Below are positions 46,141-55,825 of a stretch of 64,000 nucleotides of DNA, piece after piece. The notes below the pieces were generated by a model, which saw nothing but the letters and a program-made list of their open reading frames with translations, ran no database searches and was not told the origin of the DNA. Each line of letters begins with the position of its first letter. Positions within the stretch are counted from its first letter, which is position 1. The stretch is from an uncultured Alphaproteobacteria bacterium (GTDB lineage Bacteria; Pseudomonadota; Alphaproteobacteria; HIMB59; GCA-002718135). Where the stretch lies: NCBI GenBank assembly GCA_902524385.1, contig CABZCZ010000003.1:61112-125111 (forward strand), given 5' to 3'. The position numbers were made by a program, and so were the translations under genes.

Positions 46141-47268
46141 ATGAAACATGTACATTGGATAGGAACAGGATTATCTTCTATACCTGGAATTAGAAGATTA
46201 GCTAAAAATTTAAATAATCTTACGGTATGGAATAGGACATTAGATAAAGCTTTAAAGAGTATTGATCATGTAGATAAAAAAAATGTGAACGCTAAAAAGT
46301 TTGATATTGATTTATTATTTAACAAAACAAATCCAGGTGATATTGTTATCTCTCAACTTCCAGCAAACAAACATTTGGAAATAGCTGAGCTTTGTTTAAA
46401 GAATAAATGTCATTTTGCATCTACAAGTTACCTTAATCCAGAAATAAATGCGCTAGATACAGATGTTAAAAAAGAAAATTTGGTATTTATAAATGAGATT
46501 GGTCTAGACCCAGGTATAGATCATTTTTTTTCTCATTTACTTGTGAGTGATTTAAAAAAAATCTCCACTGAAAAAATAGAAGTAGTATATGAATCATATT
46601 GTGGTGGTTTCCCAGCAATTCCAAATGAATTTAAATATAAATTTAGTTGGTCGCCAGCTGGAGTAATTAAAGCCTTAAATAATGATGCAAAATATATAAC
46701 AAAAGGTAAAATAAATACTGTCACTCCTTACAAATCTATTAATTCGTACTCAATATCTGGTGAAAATTTTGAGGCTTATCCAAATAGAGATTCAACACCG
46801 TATGTAAATGAATACTTGTTTGATGAGAAATGGAAAGTAAAAGAATTTGTAAGAGGTACTTTGCGACTTGATGGTTGGAAAGACGCATGGCAAGATATCT
46901 TTTCAATGCTTGAAAATGGATCAGATAATATAGAAGCTGACATAAATCAAAAAAGTGAAGAATTATTAAAGGATAATAAATATCTACCAGATGAAGAGGA
47001 TCGAGTTGTACTTTCTGTAAAACTTAAAGCTTTTGAAAAAAATCATAAAATTTTTGATAGTTCTTATTTTTTAGATGAGAAAGGTAGCGGTGAAAATACT
47101 GCAATGGGCAAACTTGTATCAATAACTTTATCAGCGGCGATTGATCTAATTATGGATAATAAAATTGACTCTGGTGTTACAACTGCACCACATAAAACAG
47201 AAAATATAATGTATTTTTTTAAAATTTTAAAAGATTATAAAATTAATATTCAACAAGAGAATGGATAA
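46141..47268 (+). CDS. Saccharopine dehydrogenase-like (glutamate-forming, LYS9/SDH type)
   Basis: 375-residue oxidoreductase. A Rossmann start (HWIGTGLSSIPGIRRLAKNL) is followed by GDIVISQLPANKHLEIAELC, FINEIGLDPGIDHFFSHLLV and YCGGFPAIPNEFKYKFSWSP, which match the saccharopine dehydrogenase family (SDH half of AASS). It would split saccharopine to glutamate and alpha-aminoadipate semialdehyde. The next gene, overlapping by 8 bases, looks like the lysine-ketoglutarate reductase half, supporting lysine degradation. Motifs are clear; substrate is inferred from the pair. Confidence 0.82.
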   Translation: MKHVHWIGTGLSSIPGIRRLAKNLNNLTVWNRTLDKALKSIDHVDKKNVNAKKFDIDLLFNKTNPGDIVISQLPANKHLEIAELCLKNKCHFASTSYLNPEINALDTDVKKENLVFINEIGLDPGIDHFFSHLLVSDLKKISTEKIEVVYESYCGGFPAIPNEFKYKFSWSPAGVIKALNNDAKYITKGKINTVTPYKSINSYSISGENFEAYPNRDSTPYVNEYLFDEKWKVKEFVRGTLRLDGWKDAWQDIFSMLENGSDNIEADINQKSEELLKDNKYLPDEEDRVVLSVKLKAFEKNHKIFDSSYFLDEKGSGENTAMGKLVSITLSAAIDLIMDNKIDSGVTTAPHKTENIMYFFKILKDYKINIQQENG

Positions 47269-48490
47269 TCAATTAATCTATATTGGTATTGTTAGAGAGT
47301 CTAGAAATGATGAAAATAGAACTCCTATAGTTCCAGAACATATTAAAAATATAAAAGAAAATAATCCGAATATTAATTTCATCATTCAACCATCAAATAA
47401 TAGATGTTTTTCTGATAAAGAATATGAATTATCTGGTGCTAAAATTAGTGAAGATTTACAAAAATGCTCAATAATATTCGGGGTTAAAGAAATTGATCCA
47501 ACTTTTTTAATTAATAATAAAACATATCTTTTTTTTTCTCACACCTTTAAAATTAATAAAGATCAAAAAAATATTCAAGAAAATAAGGAAGAATTACTTT
47601 TGTCGATTTTAAATAAAAAAGTGAAGTTAATTGATTATGAAAATATAAGAGACAAAAATAGTGACAGATGTTTAGGTTTTGGAAGATTTGCAGGTATTGT
47701 TGGGTGTTATAATACATTAAATTTATTTCTTAAAATACTTGGGAAACAATCTCTTGCTAGTGCTTATAAAATAAATGATTACAAAAGACTTGTATTAAAT
47801 TTAAAAAATTTATACTTTCCTAAAACTAAAATTCTAGTTACTGGTGATGGAAGAGTTTCAAAAGGAGTCATTGAACTTTTAAATAAAACAAATATTAAAG
47901 AAGTGTCAAAAAAAGATTTTTTAGATAAAAAATTTGATGAACCTATTTTTTGTAATTTAGAAACTAAAGATTACATCACTAATAATTCTTCCAATGATTT
48001 TAACCTTGAGCATTTTATTAAAAATCCAAGAGAGTATTCGAGCTCTGCATTACAATATTTAAAAGAAACTAATATATTTATAAGTGCACATTATTGGGAT
48101 CCATCTTCTCCAAAAATATTTGAGAATGAAGATATAAAAGATTTAATAAATTTAAATATTGTCGGAGATATTACGTGTGATATTGATGGTTCTGTACCAA
48201 CAACAATTAGATCAACAACAATTGATAATCCAAATTATTGGATCGATAGAAAAAATTTAAAAGAAATAGAACAAAATAATGATGGTATTGCAATAATGGC
48301 AGTTGATAATTTACCATCTGAATTACCCCGGGATTCAAGTATTGAATTTAGTGAAGGAATAATAAATGAAGTTCTTCCTTATTTGTTAAAAGAAGATGAT
48401 GGAAGAATATTAAATGGAACTATAGCAGCTGATGGTAGTTTTTTAGAAAAGTACAATTATTTAAGTAATTATATTGTTATTAATGAATAA
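47261..48490 (+). CDS. Saccharopine dehydrogenase-like (lysine-forming, LYS1/LKR type)
   Basis: 409-residue protein of the AlaDH/PNT-related LYS1/LKR group. Visible: IGIVRESRNDENRTPIVPEH at the N-terminus, the catalytic-type segment FFSHTFKINKDQKN (His and Lys), GFGRFAGIVGCYNTLNLFL, the cofactor-binding ILVTGDGRVSKGVIELL, and DITCDIDGSVPTTIRSTTI with AVDNLPSELPRDSS, all seen in the LKR half of plant and animal AASS. With the preceding gene it forms a split saccharopine pathway; in this direction it would condense lysine and 2-oxoglutarate. Overlaps uvrB by 8 bases. Confidence 0.85.
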   Translation: MDNQLIYIGIVRESRNDENRTPIVPEHIKNIKENNPNINFIIQPSNNRCFSDKEYELSGAKISEDLQKCSIIFGVKEIDPTFLINNKTYLFFSHTFKINKDQKNIQENKEELLLSILNKKVKLIDYENIRDKNSDRCLGFGRFAGIVGCYNTLNLFLKILGKQSLASAYKINDYKRLVLNLKNLYFPKTKILVTGDGRVSKGVIELLNKTNIKEVSKKDFLDKKFDEPIFCNLETKDYITNNSSNDFNLEHFIKNPREYSSSALQYLKETNIFISAHYWDPSSPKIFENEDIKDLINLNIVGDITCDIDGSVPTTIRSTTIDNPNYWIDRKNLKEIEQNNDGIAIMAVDNLPSELPRDSSIEFSEGIINEVLPYLLKEDDGRILNGTIAADGSFLEKYNYLSNYIVINE

Positions 48491-50537
48491 AGTAGAAAAA
48501 AAATATCATCTCTCCTCAGGAATCGAAATACCTTTTAAAATTGTAAGTGATTTTAACCCAAGCGGTGACCAGCCTGATGCGATTAAAAGTATTGTTAAAA
48601 GTCTAAATGAAGGAGAGCAAGAACAAGTTCTCTTAGGTGTTACTGGATCAGGTAAAACTTTTACTATGGCTAAAGTAATTGAAAGAGTTCAAAAACCAAC
48701 TTTAATTATGGCCCCAAATAAAACATTAGCAGCACAGCTTTATGGGGAGATGAAAAATTTATTTCCAAATAATGCCGTCGAATACTTTGTTAGTTATTAC
48801 GATTATTATACACCTGAAGCATATGTTCCAAGATCTGATACATATATTGAAAAAGAATCATCAATAAATGAACAAATTGATCGCTTAAGACATTCAGCTA
48901 CAAGATCTCTAGTGGAAAGAAGAGATACAATCATAGTTGCTTCAGTGTCTTGTATTTATGGTATTGGTTCAGTTGATGCTTATTCTTCAATGTCATTTAC
49001 CTTAGAAAAAAATCAATCAGTAAGTCGAGATATTATTATTAAAAAGTTGGTAGAACTTTTATACAAACGCCGCGATATGGATTTTAAAAGAGGCAGTTTT
49101 AGAGCTAAAGGAGATATTTTAGAAATTTTCCCTTCTCATTATGAAGATATTTCTTGGAAAATATCTATGTTTGGTGATGATATAGAAAGTATATCTCAAG
49201 TAGATCCACTTACAGGAGAAAAACTAGGTGAGCTTGAACAAATACGAATATTTGCAAACTCTCATTATGTAACTCCAAAACCAACAATAAAAAAAGCAAT
49301 TTCAATGATTAAAACAGATTTAAAAAAACAATTAGAAATTTTTGAGAAAGAAAAAAAATATTTAGAAAGACAAAGATTGGATGAAAGAACGACATTTGAC
49401 TTAGAAATGATGGAAACTACTGGTAGTTGTAATGGTATTGAAAATTATTCTAGATATTTATCAGGAAGAAGTCCTGGTGAACCCCCACCAACACTTTATG
49501 AATACATACCAGAAGATTCATTATTGTTTATTGATGAAAGTCATCAGACATGTGGTCAAATAGCTGGAATGTATAAAGGAGATTTTTCAAGAAAATCAAC
49601 TTTGGCTCAATATGGTTTTAGACTACCAAGTTGTGTTGATAACAGACCTTTAAAAAGAGAAGAATGGGATGCAATGCGTCCACAAACTATATTTGTAAGT
49701 GCAACACCAGGAGATTATGAACTTGAAAAGACAGGTGGTACGTTTGTCGAACAAGTAATTAGACCGACTGGTTTAATTGATCCGCCTATTGAGATAAGGC
49801 CCACTAAACATCAAATTGATAACTTAATTGATGAATGTAAAAAAACTATAGATAAAGGTCATCGTGTTCTAATCACAACACTTACAAAAAAAATGGCTGA
49901 AGATCTTACTGAATATATTAATGAAGAAGGACTAAAGGTAAGGTATCTTCACTCTGATATCGATACATTAGAAAGAATAGAAATTATTAGAGATCTAAGA
50001 CTAGGAGTTTTTAATGTTTTAGTTGGAATAAATCTTCTTAGAGAAGGTTTAGATATTCCTGAATGTGCTTTAATGGCTATATTAGATGCTGATAAGGAAG
50101 GTTACCTTCGATCTAAAACTAGTTTAATTCAGACTATTGGTAGGGCTGCAAGAAATGTTGAAAGTAAAGTCTTAATGTATGCTGATAACCTTACGACTAG
50201 TATGAAAGAGGCGATCGAAGAGACAGATAGAAGGCGAAATAAACAACTAGAATATAATAAAATAAATAAAATTACGCCAATCAGCATTAAAAAAAATATT
50301 CAAGAAATAATTGAGAATACAGCTGAACAAGATCATGTTACAGTTGAAATTGATAATGCTAAAGAATTAGTTGGTAAGGATCTTGATAAACATATTAAAA
50401 ATTTAGAGAAAAAAATGAATGAATTTGCTTCAAAACTTGAATTTGAAGATGCAGCAAGATTACGAGATGAAATCAATAGATTAAGGGCAAAAGAAGTAGG
50501 TCTTTCTAATAAAGTTTTGCAGTTTAAAAAGAATTAA
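48483..50537 (+). CDS. uvrB: Excinuclease ABC subunit B
   Basis: DNA-damage recognition helicase of nucleotide excision repair. From ATG 48483 it has 684 residues; a TTG at 48474 is possible but less likely. Motifs: GDQPDAIKSIV, Walker A LLGVTGSGKTFTMAKVI, the beta-hairpin YYDYYTPEAYVPRSDTYIEK, LFIDESHQT, GRAARNVESKV, and the C-terminal UVR domain (KMNEFASKLEFEDAARLRDEI). It overlaps the LKR-like gene by 8 bases and the next ATG by 1 base (TAATG). Confidence 0.97.
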   Translation: MNKVEKKYHLSSGIEIPFKIVSDFNPSGDQPDAIKSIVKSLNEGEQEQVLLGVTGSGKTFTMAKVIERVQKPTLIMAPNKTLAAQLYGEMKNLFPNNAVEYFVSYYDYYTPEAYVPRSDTYIEKESSINEQIDRLRHSATRSLVERRDTIIVASVSCIYGIGSVDAYSSMSFTLEKNQSVSRDIIIKKLVELLYKRRDMDFKRGSFRAKGDILEIFPSHYEDISWKISMFGDDIESISQVDPLTGEKLGELEQIRIFANSHYVTPKPTIKKAISMIKTDLKKQLEIFEKEKKYLERQRLDERTTFDLEMMETTGSCNGIENYSRYLSGRSPGEPPPTLYEYIPEDSLLFIDESHQTCGQIAGMYKGDFSRKSTLAQYGFRLPSCVDNRPLKREEWDAMRPQTIFVSATPGDYELEKTGGTFVEQVIRPTGLIDPPIEIRPTKHQIDNLIDECKKTIDKGHRVLITTLTKKMAEDLTEYINEEGLKVRYLHSDIDTLERIEIIRDLRLGVFNVLVGINLLREGLDIPECALMAILDADKEGYLRSKTSLIQTIGRAARNVESKVLMYADNLTTSMKEAIEETDRRRNKQLEYNKINKITPISIKKNIQEIIENTAEQDHVTVEIDNAKELVGKDLDKHIKNLEKKMNEFASKLEFEDAARLRDEINRLRAKEVGLSNKVLQFKKN

Positions 50538-51541
50538 TGGATATTGTATTTTCAGAAACTAACCAAACTGGAATCATTAAACTAAATCGTCCTAAAGCTT
50601 TAAACGCTCTCAATTTAGAAATGACAAAAAAATTCTATGACAAGTTACTAGAATGGGAAGAAAAAAATAACATCTTAAGAGTATTGCTATTTGGAGAAGG
50701 TAAACATTTTTGTGCAGGAGGTGATGTAAAATCTCTTGTTATTGCTGGAAAAAAAAATTCTTTAAAACATGATTTTTTTAAAATTGAGTATAAACTTAAT
50801 TATTTAATAAGCCAATTTAGTAAAGAATTTCTTTCAGTTTGGAATGGTGTAGTAATGGGAGGTGGAGTTGGTTTATCAATCTATGGTGATCACAGATTGG
50901 CAACAGACAATTCAAAATTTGCAATGCCAGAGTCTGCGATTGGTTTTTTTCCAGATGTTGGTGGAAGTTATTTTTTATCAAATCTTCCAGGTAACATTGG
51001 TAAGTATATTGGTTTAACGGGTGAGGTTTTAGGCTTAAATGAATTAATTTTTTTTGGATTAGCAACACACTACTTTAGAAGTAATAAAATAGAAGATGTT
51101 AAAGAAAATTTTATTGCAAGAGGAGAAATTTCACACGATAATTTTGAAGTGGTGAATGATACGTATCTTATTAAAAATATGAATTTAATAAATGAATTAT
51201 TCAATGGAAATATTAAAACAATCATATCAAATTTAAAAAATAATAACTCAGAATTTTCAAAAAAAATTTTAGATATTCTTTTGATTAAATGCCCAATGAG
51301 CCTTGCAATAAGTACTAAACTTATAGATGATGCAAAAGGTAAATCATTAAAAGAATGTTTAGAAACTGAATTTCAATTAAGTCAAAAAGTAGTATACCGT
51401 AGTGACTTTGATAATGGTGTAAATTCTGTACTAATTTCAAAAGATCATAATCCTCTTTGGAAACCATCAACAATAGACGAAATAAATATCGAAGATCTAG
51501 ATTATTATTTTGAAACTCATACTGAAAATCTTTATCTATAA
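50537..51541 (+). CDS. 3-hydroxyisobutyryl-CoA hydrolase (enoyl-CoA hydratase superfamily)
   Basis: 334-residue crotonase-fold enzyme. KHFCAGGDVKSL, WNGVVMGGGVGLSIYGDHRLATDNSKFAMPE and IGFFPDVGGSYFL fit 3-hydroxyisobutyryl-CoA hydrolase (HIBCH) of valine breakdown; the long C-terminus (CPMSLAISTKLI, CLETEFQLSQ, DFDNGVNSVLISKDHNPLWKP) matches the ECH_2 domain and separates it from true hydratases. Its ATG overlaps the uvrB stop by 1 base. No other valine genes lie next to it. Confidence 0.88.
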   Translation: MDIVFSETNQTGIIKLNRPKALNALNLEMTKKFYDKLLEWEEKNNILRVLLFGEGKHFCAGGDVKSLVIAGKKNSLKHDFFKIEYKLNYLISQFSKEFLSVWNGVVMGGGVGLSIYGDHRLATDNSKFAMPESAIGFFPDVGGSYFLSNLPGNIGKYIGLTGEVLGLNELIFFGLATHYFRSNKIEDVKENFIARGEISHDNFEVVNDTYLIKNMNLINELFNGNIKTIISNLKNNNSEFSKKILDILLIKCPMSLAISTKLIDDAKGKSLKECLETEFQLSQKVVYRSDFDNGVNSVLISKDHNPLWKPSTIDEINIEDLDYYFETHTENLYL

Positions 51542-51549
51542 TATTACAA

Positions 51550-53997
51550 ATGACTAAAAAAATTCCCACTTCAGCTAAAGTAGTTGTAATAGGTGGCGGT
51601 ATAGCTGGATGTTCTGTAGCTTATCATTTAGCAAAATTTGGATGGAAAGATGTGGTCTTGCTAGAAAGAGATCAATTAACGTCTGGAACTACTTGGCATG
51701 CAGCGGGACTGATTGGTCAGATTGGTGCATCAGCAACCATTACAAAACTTAGAAATTATTCGTTAAATTTATATCAAGACCTGGAAAAAGAAACCGGATT
51801 GGCAACTGGCTTAAAGCAAAATGGTTCTTTAACTATTGCAACAACTAATGATCGATTAGAAGAATTAAAAAGGCAAGCTACTTTTGCTCAAAGATTTAAC
51901 ATAGAAGTTAATGAATTAGAAAAAAATCAGATTAAGGATATTTATTCTCTTATAAATACTGATGATGTTGTTGGAGGAATTTTTATTCCAAAAGATGGTC
52001 AAGCCGATCCTGTTGGTATAACGAATGTTCTTGCAAAATCAGCAAAAATGCATGGTGCAAAAATTTTTGAACATTGCTCAGTAAATAAAATCCTTACTAA
52101 AAATGGATCAATAGAAGGCGTAGATACAAAACATGGAAAAATTAAATGTGAATATATCGTTTTAGCATCTGGAATGTGGTCAAGACAGATAGCGAATGAT
52201 ATTAAAGTTAGTATACCACTATATCCAAATGAACACTTCTATATATTAAGTGAACCATTAAGAGAAATTTCTAAATCACTTCCAGTTCTAAGAGATTACA
52301 ATAATTGCTTATATCTAAAAGAAGATGCAGGAAAAATTTTAGTAGGAATTTTTGAACCTAAAGCTAAACCAGCATTTGCAGATACATATAAAGTTCCTAA
52401 TGATTTTTCTTTTGGAGAACTACCAGAAGATTTTGATCATTTTGAACCACATTTAAAAAATGCTATGAAAAGAATACCAGCCCTTGAAAATGTAGGTATA
52501 AGAAAATTCTTTAACGGTCCTGAAGCTTTTACTCCAGATACAAATTATCTTTTAGGAGAAACACCAGAAGTAAAAAACTTTTATGTTTGTTGTGGTTTTA
52601 ATAGTATTGGTATTCAAAGTGCTGGTGGTGCTGGTAAAGTAACTGCAGAATGGATGATGAATGGCGAGGTTAATGACGATCTTTACTGCTTAGATATTTC
52701 AAGATTTGAAAAATTTCACTCTGAGACAAAATTTATAACTGAAAGAGTTACTGAATCATTAGGAGATTTATATGCAATGCACTGGCCTTACAAGCAACAT
52801 AAATCTTCGAGAAATATTAAACTGCTTCCTTTTCATAATGATTTGAAAAAAAAAGGAGCATGTTTTGGTCAAGTGGCGGGTTTTGAAAGACCAATGTGGT
52901 ATGCTCTAAATGACAAAAAACCAGAATATGATTATAGTTATAGCTATCAAAATTGGTATGATGCAGCAAAGTATGAAACAATCAATACAAGAAAAAATGT
53001 TGGTTTATTTGACTTAAGTGCCTTTGCAAAATTTGAAATTGAGGGAGTCTCTGCCTTCAACGATCTTCAACGTTTATGCTGCAATAATATTAAAAATAAT
53101 CCCGGTGATACAACGTACACACAAATGCTTAATTCAAATGGTGGTATTGTTGCTGATTTAACAGTTACTTGTATTGACAATGATTCTTTTCGTATTGTGA
53201 CGGGTTCAAATGTGAGAGAACATGATAAAAAACATATTTCAAAAAATCTTAGTAAAAACACAACTTTAATTGATGTCACTGAAAGTTTAGCTTGTTTTGG
53301 TGTTTTTGGTCCTAGAAGTAGAGAAATTTTAACAGAAATATTTGGAGAACATTTTTCAAAAAATAATTTTAAATTTGGAACTGTTAAAGAAATATCATTG
53401 AGAAATGATAAATTAATTTTCCAAAGATTATCTTTTATTGGTGAACTTGGTTGGGAAATTTATGTTCCTATGGATGTATCTAGAGAAATTTATTTAGAGT
53501 TAGTTAAGGTTGGAGAAAAATATAACCTCTCACATGCTGGTGCTCATGCGCTAGATATTATGAGAATGGAAAAGGGATATTTACATTGGGGTTATGATAT
53601 TTCACCAGCTGAAAACCCTTTTGAAGCTGGATTAGAATTAACTATTAAATTAAATAAAAAAACAGATTTTATAGGTAAGAAAGCTTTAAAAATGAGTAAT
53701 AGAATTAAGAAGAAACAACTAACAAATTTTGTTTTAGAAAAATCTACGCCAGGAAATCCGCTCTTATTACATGATGAGCCTATTTATTATAAAAATAAAA
53801 TTGTGGGAGAAACAACTTCTAGCAATTATTCATTTTGTTATAATAAAAATATGGTTTTTGGATATATAGATTCAGAAATTGATTTAAAAAAATTAAATGG
53901 AAGTAATTTTGAAGTCGAGGTTGCTAAAAATAAATATGTTATGTCTGTTCAATTTAATCCATTGCATGATCCTGAAAATAATTTTACAAAAATATAG
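51550..53997 (+). CDS. FAD-dependent dimethylglycine/sarcosine dehydrogenase-like protein with GcvT domain
   Basis: 815-residue two-part enzyme. N-terminal DAO domain: VVIGGGIAGCSVAYHLAKFG and TSGTTWHAAGLIGQ, whose His corresponds to the covalent FAD-His of DMGDH/SARDH; YVCCGFNSIGIQSAGGAGK closes the FAD site. The middle is the FAO_M region; from about residue 430 a GcvT-type folate-binding domain follows (NVGLFDLSAFAKFEIEG, SFIGELGWEIYVPM, ALDIMRMEKGYLHWGYDIS, FIGKKAL). Such enzymes demethylate glycine betaine-derived methylated glycines and feed C1 units to tetrahydrofolate. The exact substrate (dimethylglycine, sarcosine or another) is open. Confidence 0.88.
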   Translation: MTKKIPTSAKVVVIGGGIAGCSVAYHLAKFGWKDVVLLERDQLTSGTTWHAAGLIGQIGASATITKLRNYSLNLYQDLEKETGLATGLKQNGSLTIATTNDRLEELKRQATFAQRFNIEVNELEKNQIKDIYSLINTDDVVGGIFIPKDGQADPVGITNVLAKSAKMHGAKIFEHCSVNKILTKNGSIEGVDTKHGKIKCEYIVLASGMWSRQIANDIKVSIPLYPNEHFYILSEPLREISKSLPVLRDYNNCLYLKEDAGKILVGIFEPKAKPAFADTYKVPNDFSFGELPEDFDHFEPHLKNAMKRIPALENVGIRKFFNGPEAFTPDTNYLLGETPEVKNFYVCCGFNSIGIQSAGGAGKVTAEWMMNGEVNDDLYCLDISRFEKFHSETKFITERVTESLGDLYAMHWPYKQHKSSRNIKLLPFHNDLKKKGACFGQVAGFERPMWYALNDKKPEYDYSYSYQNWYDAAKYETINTRKNVGLFDLSAFAKFEIEGVSAFNDLQRLCCNNIKNNPGDTTYTQMLNSNGGIVADLTVTCIDNDSFRIVTGSNVREHDKKHISKNLSKNTTLIDVTESLACFGVFGPRSREILTEIFGEHFSKNNFKFGTVKEISLRNDKLIFQRLSFIGELGWEIYVPMDVSREIYLELVKVGEKYNLSHAGAHALDIMRMEKGYLHWGYDISPAENPFEAGLELTIKLNKKTDFIGKKALKMSNRIKKKQLTNFVLEKSTPGNPLLLHDEPIYYKNKIVGETTSSNYSFCYNKNMVFGYIDSEIDLKKLNGSNFEVEVAKNKYVMSVQFNPLHDPENNFTKI

Positions 53998-54015
53998 TTT
54001 TTTACAATCTAATAT

Positions 54016-54894
54016 ATGAAAAAAATTAGATTATTTTTTTCTATAATAGTAATTATATTAATAATTCTATTTATCTTTATTTATATTTTTCTAAATAATT
54101 TTGAAAAAGAAAAAATAATTAGTTATATTGAGAAGAAATTTGAAATTAAAATTAATGAAAAAAATAAAACTAAAATCAATATTTTTCCAATTGTAAAACT
54201 TAACACAAACTTACAAATTAAGGATTACAACAATAATTTATACTTTGATAATATTAGAATTGATATTTCTCAGCCCATATTTCAAGTTTCAGGAAATTTA
54301 AATATTCAAATTGATAATTTGAATATTAAGTATATTAATTTTAGTGAAGTAAATATTAATGGAAAAGTAAATTATATTGAAAATTATCTTAAATATAGTG
54401 ATAATTTAGAAAATTTATTTGACTCAATTTATAAAATTAATGGAAAAATAACTTTAGAAACAACTAATGAAGAAAAATTTCTTATTTCATTTTTAAAATT
54501 ATTCTTTGAAAAATTAGAAAATCAAAAAAATCAAAAATTTGCATTTTCTGAATTAATAAATGCTTTTGGTAATGAAAGTTCTAATTTTAAAGGTGCAATA
54601 AATAAAAATAAAAATATTTTAGAAACTAACAAAATAGAAATTAGTAATAAAAACAACAGAATTTTTATAAAAGGAGAATACAATTACAGTAATAATTTTA
54701 TAGATATTATTTTAAACTTATCTCAAAATAATGAAATATATTTAACTACTTTGATAAAAGGAAACTTAAATAATCCTAATATAAGTTTTGATAAAAATTC
54801 AAAATTTTTTCAAAATTCAAACTCAAATGAAAATAATATAATTGAAGAAAGCGTTATTCAATTTTTAAATAATTTTTTTGATTTCAATGATTGA
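54016..54894 (+). CDS. AsmA-like exported membrane-anchored protein
   Basis: 292-residue protein with an N-terminal uncleaved hydrophobic anchor (LFFSIIVIILIILFIFIYIF) and a beta-rich, Asn/Ile/Lys-rich domain. YIEKKFEIKINEKNKTKINIFPIVKLN and the closing IKGNLNNPNISFD are typical of AsmA/DUF748-type proteins, now linked to lipid transport between membranes. It is much shorter than AsmA (about 600 residues), so it keeps only part of the groove-forming repeats. It overlaps the AEC transporter by 8 bases. Very biased composition makes homology hard to prove. Confidence 0.65.
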   Translation: MKKIRLFFSIIVIILIILFIFIYIFLNNFEKEKIISYIEKKFEIKINEKNKTKINIFPIVKLNTNLQIKDYNNNLYFDNIRIDISQPIFQVSGNLNIQIDNLNIKYINFSEVNINGKVNYIENYLKYSDNLENLFDSIYKINGKITLETTNEEKFLISFLKLFFEKLENQKNQKFAFSELINAFGNESSNFKGAINKNKNILETNKIEISNKNNRIFIKGEYNYSNNFIDIILNLSQNNEIYLTTLIKGNLNNPNISFDKNSKFFQNSNSNENNIIEESVIQFLNNFFDFND

Positions 54895-55825
54895 CTTATT
54901 AAATATAGTTAGCAGTGTGTTTGGGTATATCCTTTTTGGATTTTTTGTAAATAAATTACAAATACTTCCAAAAAAATATATTGATTATTTTGATTTTACA
55001 GGTTTCAACATTCTTTTACCTTTAGCTTTAATTATATATTTTTGGCAAGTCTCATTTCCTCAAATTAATTCTATCGGCCTGATCATCTCATTTTTTGCTT
55101 CAGGAATTTTTATATCCATGATTGGATTTTTAATTAGCAAACAATTTTTAAATTTTAAAACAGATGACTCTGCACTTTTTGGATTAGCTGCTTGTTTTGG
55201 TAACACAGTAGCAATGGGAATACCTCTTATGTATGCAGTTTTGGGTCCAATAAATACAATTCCTTATATGATATTAGTTTTTTTTCATGGTATTGTTCAT
55301 TTTAGCTATACTGTTATTATAATAGAAGTTTATAGAAATAGACAAAAAAGCATTGTCGAAATTTTTTACCAAATATTATTAGGTATAATTAAAAATATTG
55401 TACTTTTTGGAATGATAATTGGAATCATTCTTAATTATTCTAATATTATTGTCCCTTCTATTATTAAACAGCCATTAGATATTTTTGTAAACCTTGCTCT
55501 TCCAATGGTTCTTATTTCTTTAGGTCTTGCATTAGGAAATTTTAAAATTAGAGAAAATATTTATAGTGCAATACTATTAACTATCTTAAAAAATTTTATT
55601 CACCCTATAATTGCATTTTGTTTAGCACATTTTATAATAGAGCTTGATAGTCTCTTGGTAATTATCGTTACTATGGCCGCAGCTTTACCAAGTGGGTCTC
55701 AGTCATATTATTTTGCATACAGATATAACTCACTAAAAGCTGTAGTTTCTTCAAATGTAGTATTAAGTACTTTTGTTAGTTTTTTTACACTGTCTTTATT
55801 GTTAGTATTTTTTGATATTACGTAG
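54887..55825 (+). CDS. AEC family transporter
   Basis: 312-residue membrane protein with about ten hydrophobic helices in two repeats, similar to AEC (auxin efflux carrier) permeases that move malonate, malate or amino acids. Typical features: FFVNKLQILPKKYIDYFDFTGFNILLPLALI at the start, FGLAACFGNTVAMGIPLMYAVLG in the middle, and LPMVLISLGLALG then AAALPSGSQSYYFAYRY near the end. ATG 54887 is preferred over a TTG at 54878. Stop overlaps the TPR gene by 8 bases (TTACGTAG). Substrate unknown. Confidence 0.85.
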   Translation: MIDLLNIVSSVFGYILFGFFVNKLQILPKKYIDYFDFTGFNILLPLALIIYFWQVSFPQINSIGLIISFFASGIFISMIGFLISKQFLNFKTDDSALFGLAACFGNTVAMGIPLMYAVLGPINTIPYMILVFFHGIVHFSYTVIIIEVYRNRQKSIVEIFYQILLGIIKNIVLFGMIIGIILNYSNIIVPSIIKQPLDIFVNLALPMVLISLGLALGNFKIRENIYSAILLTILKNFIHPIIAFCLAHFIIELDSLLVIIVTMAAALPSGSQSYYFAYRYNSLKAVVSSNVVLSTFVSFFTLSLLLVFFDIT

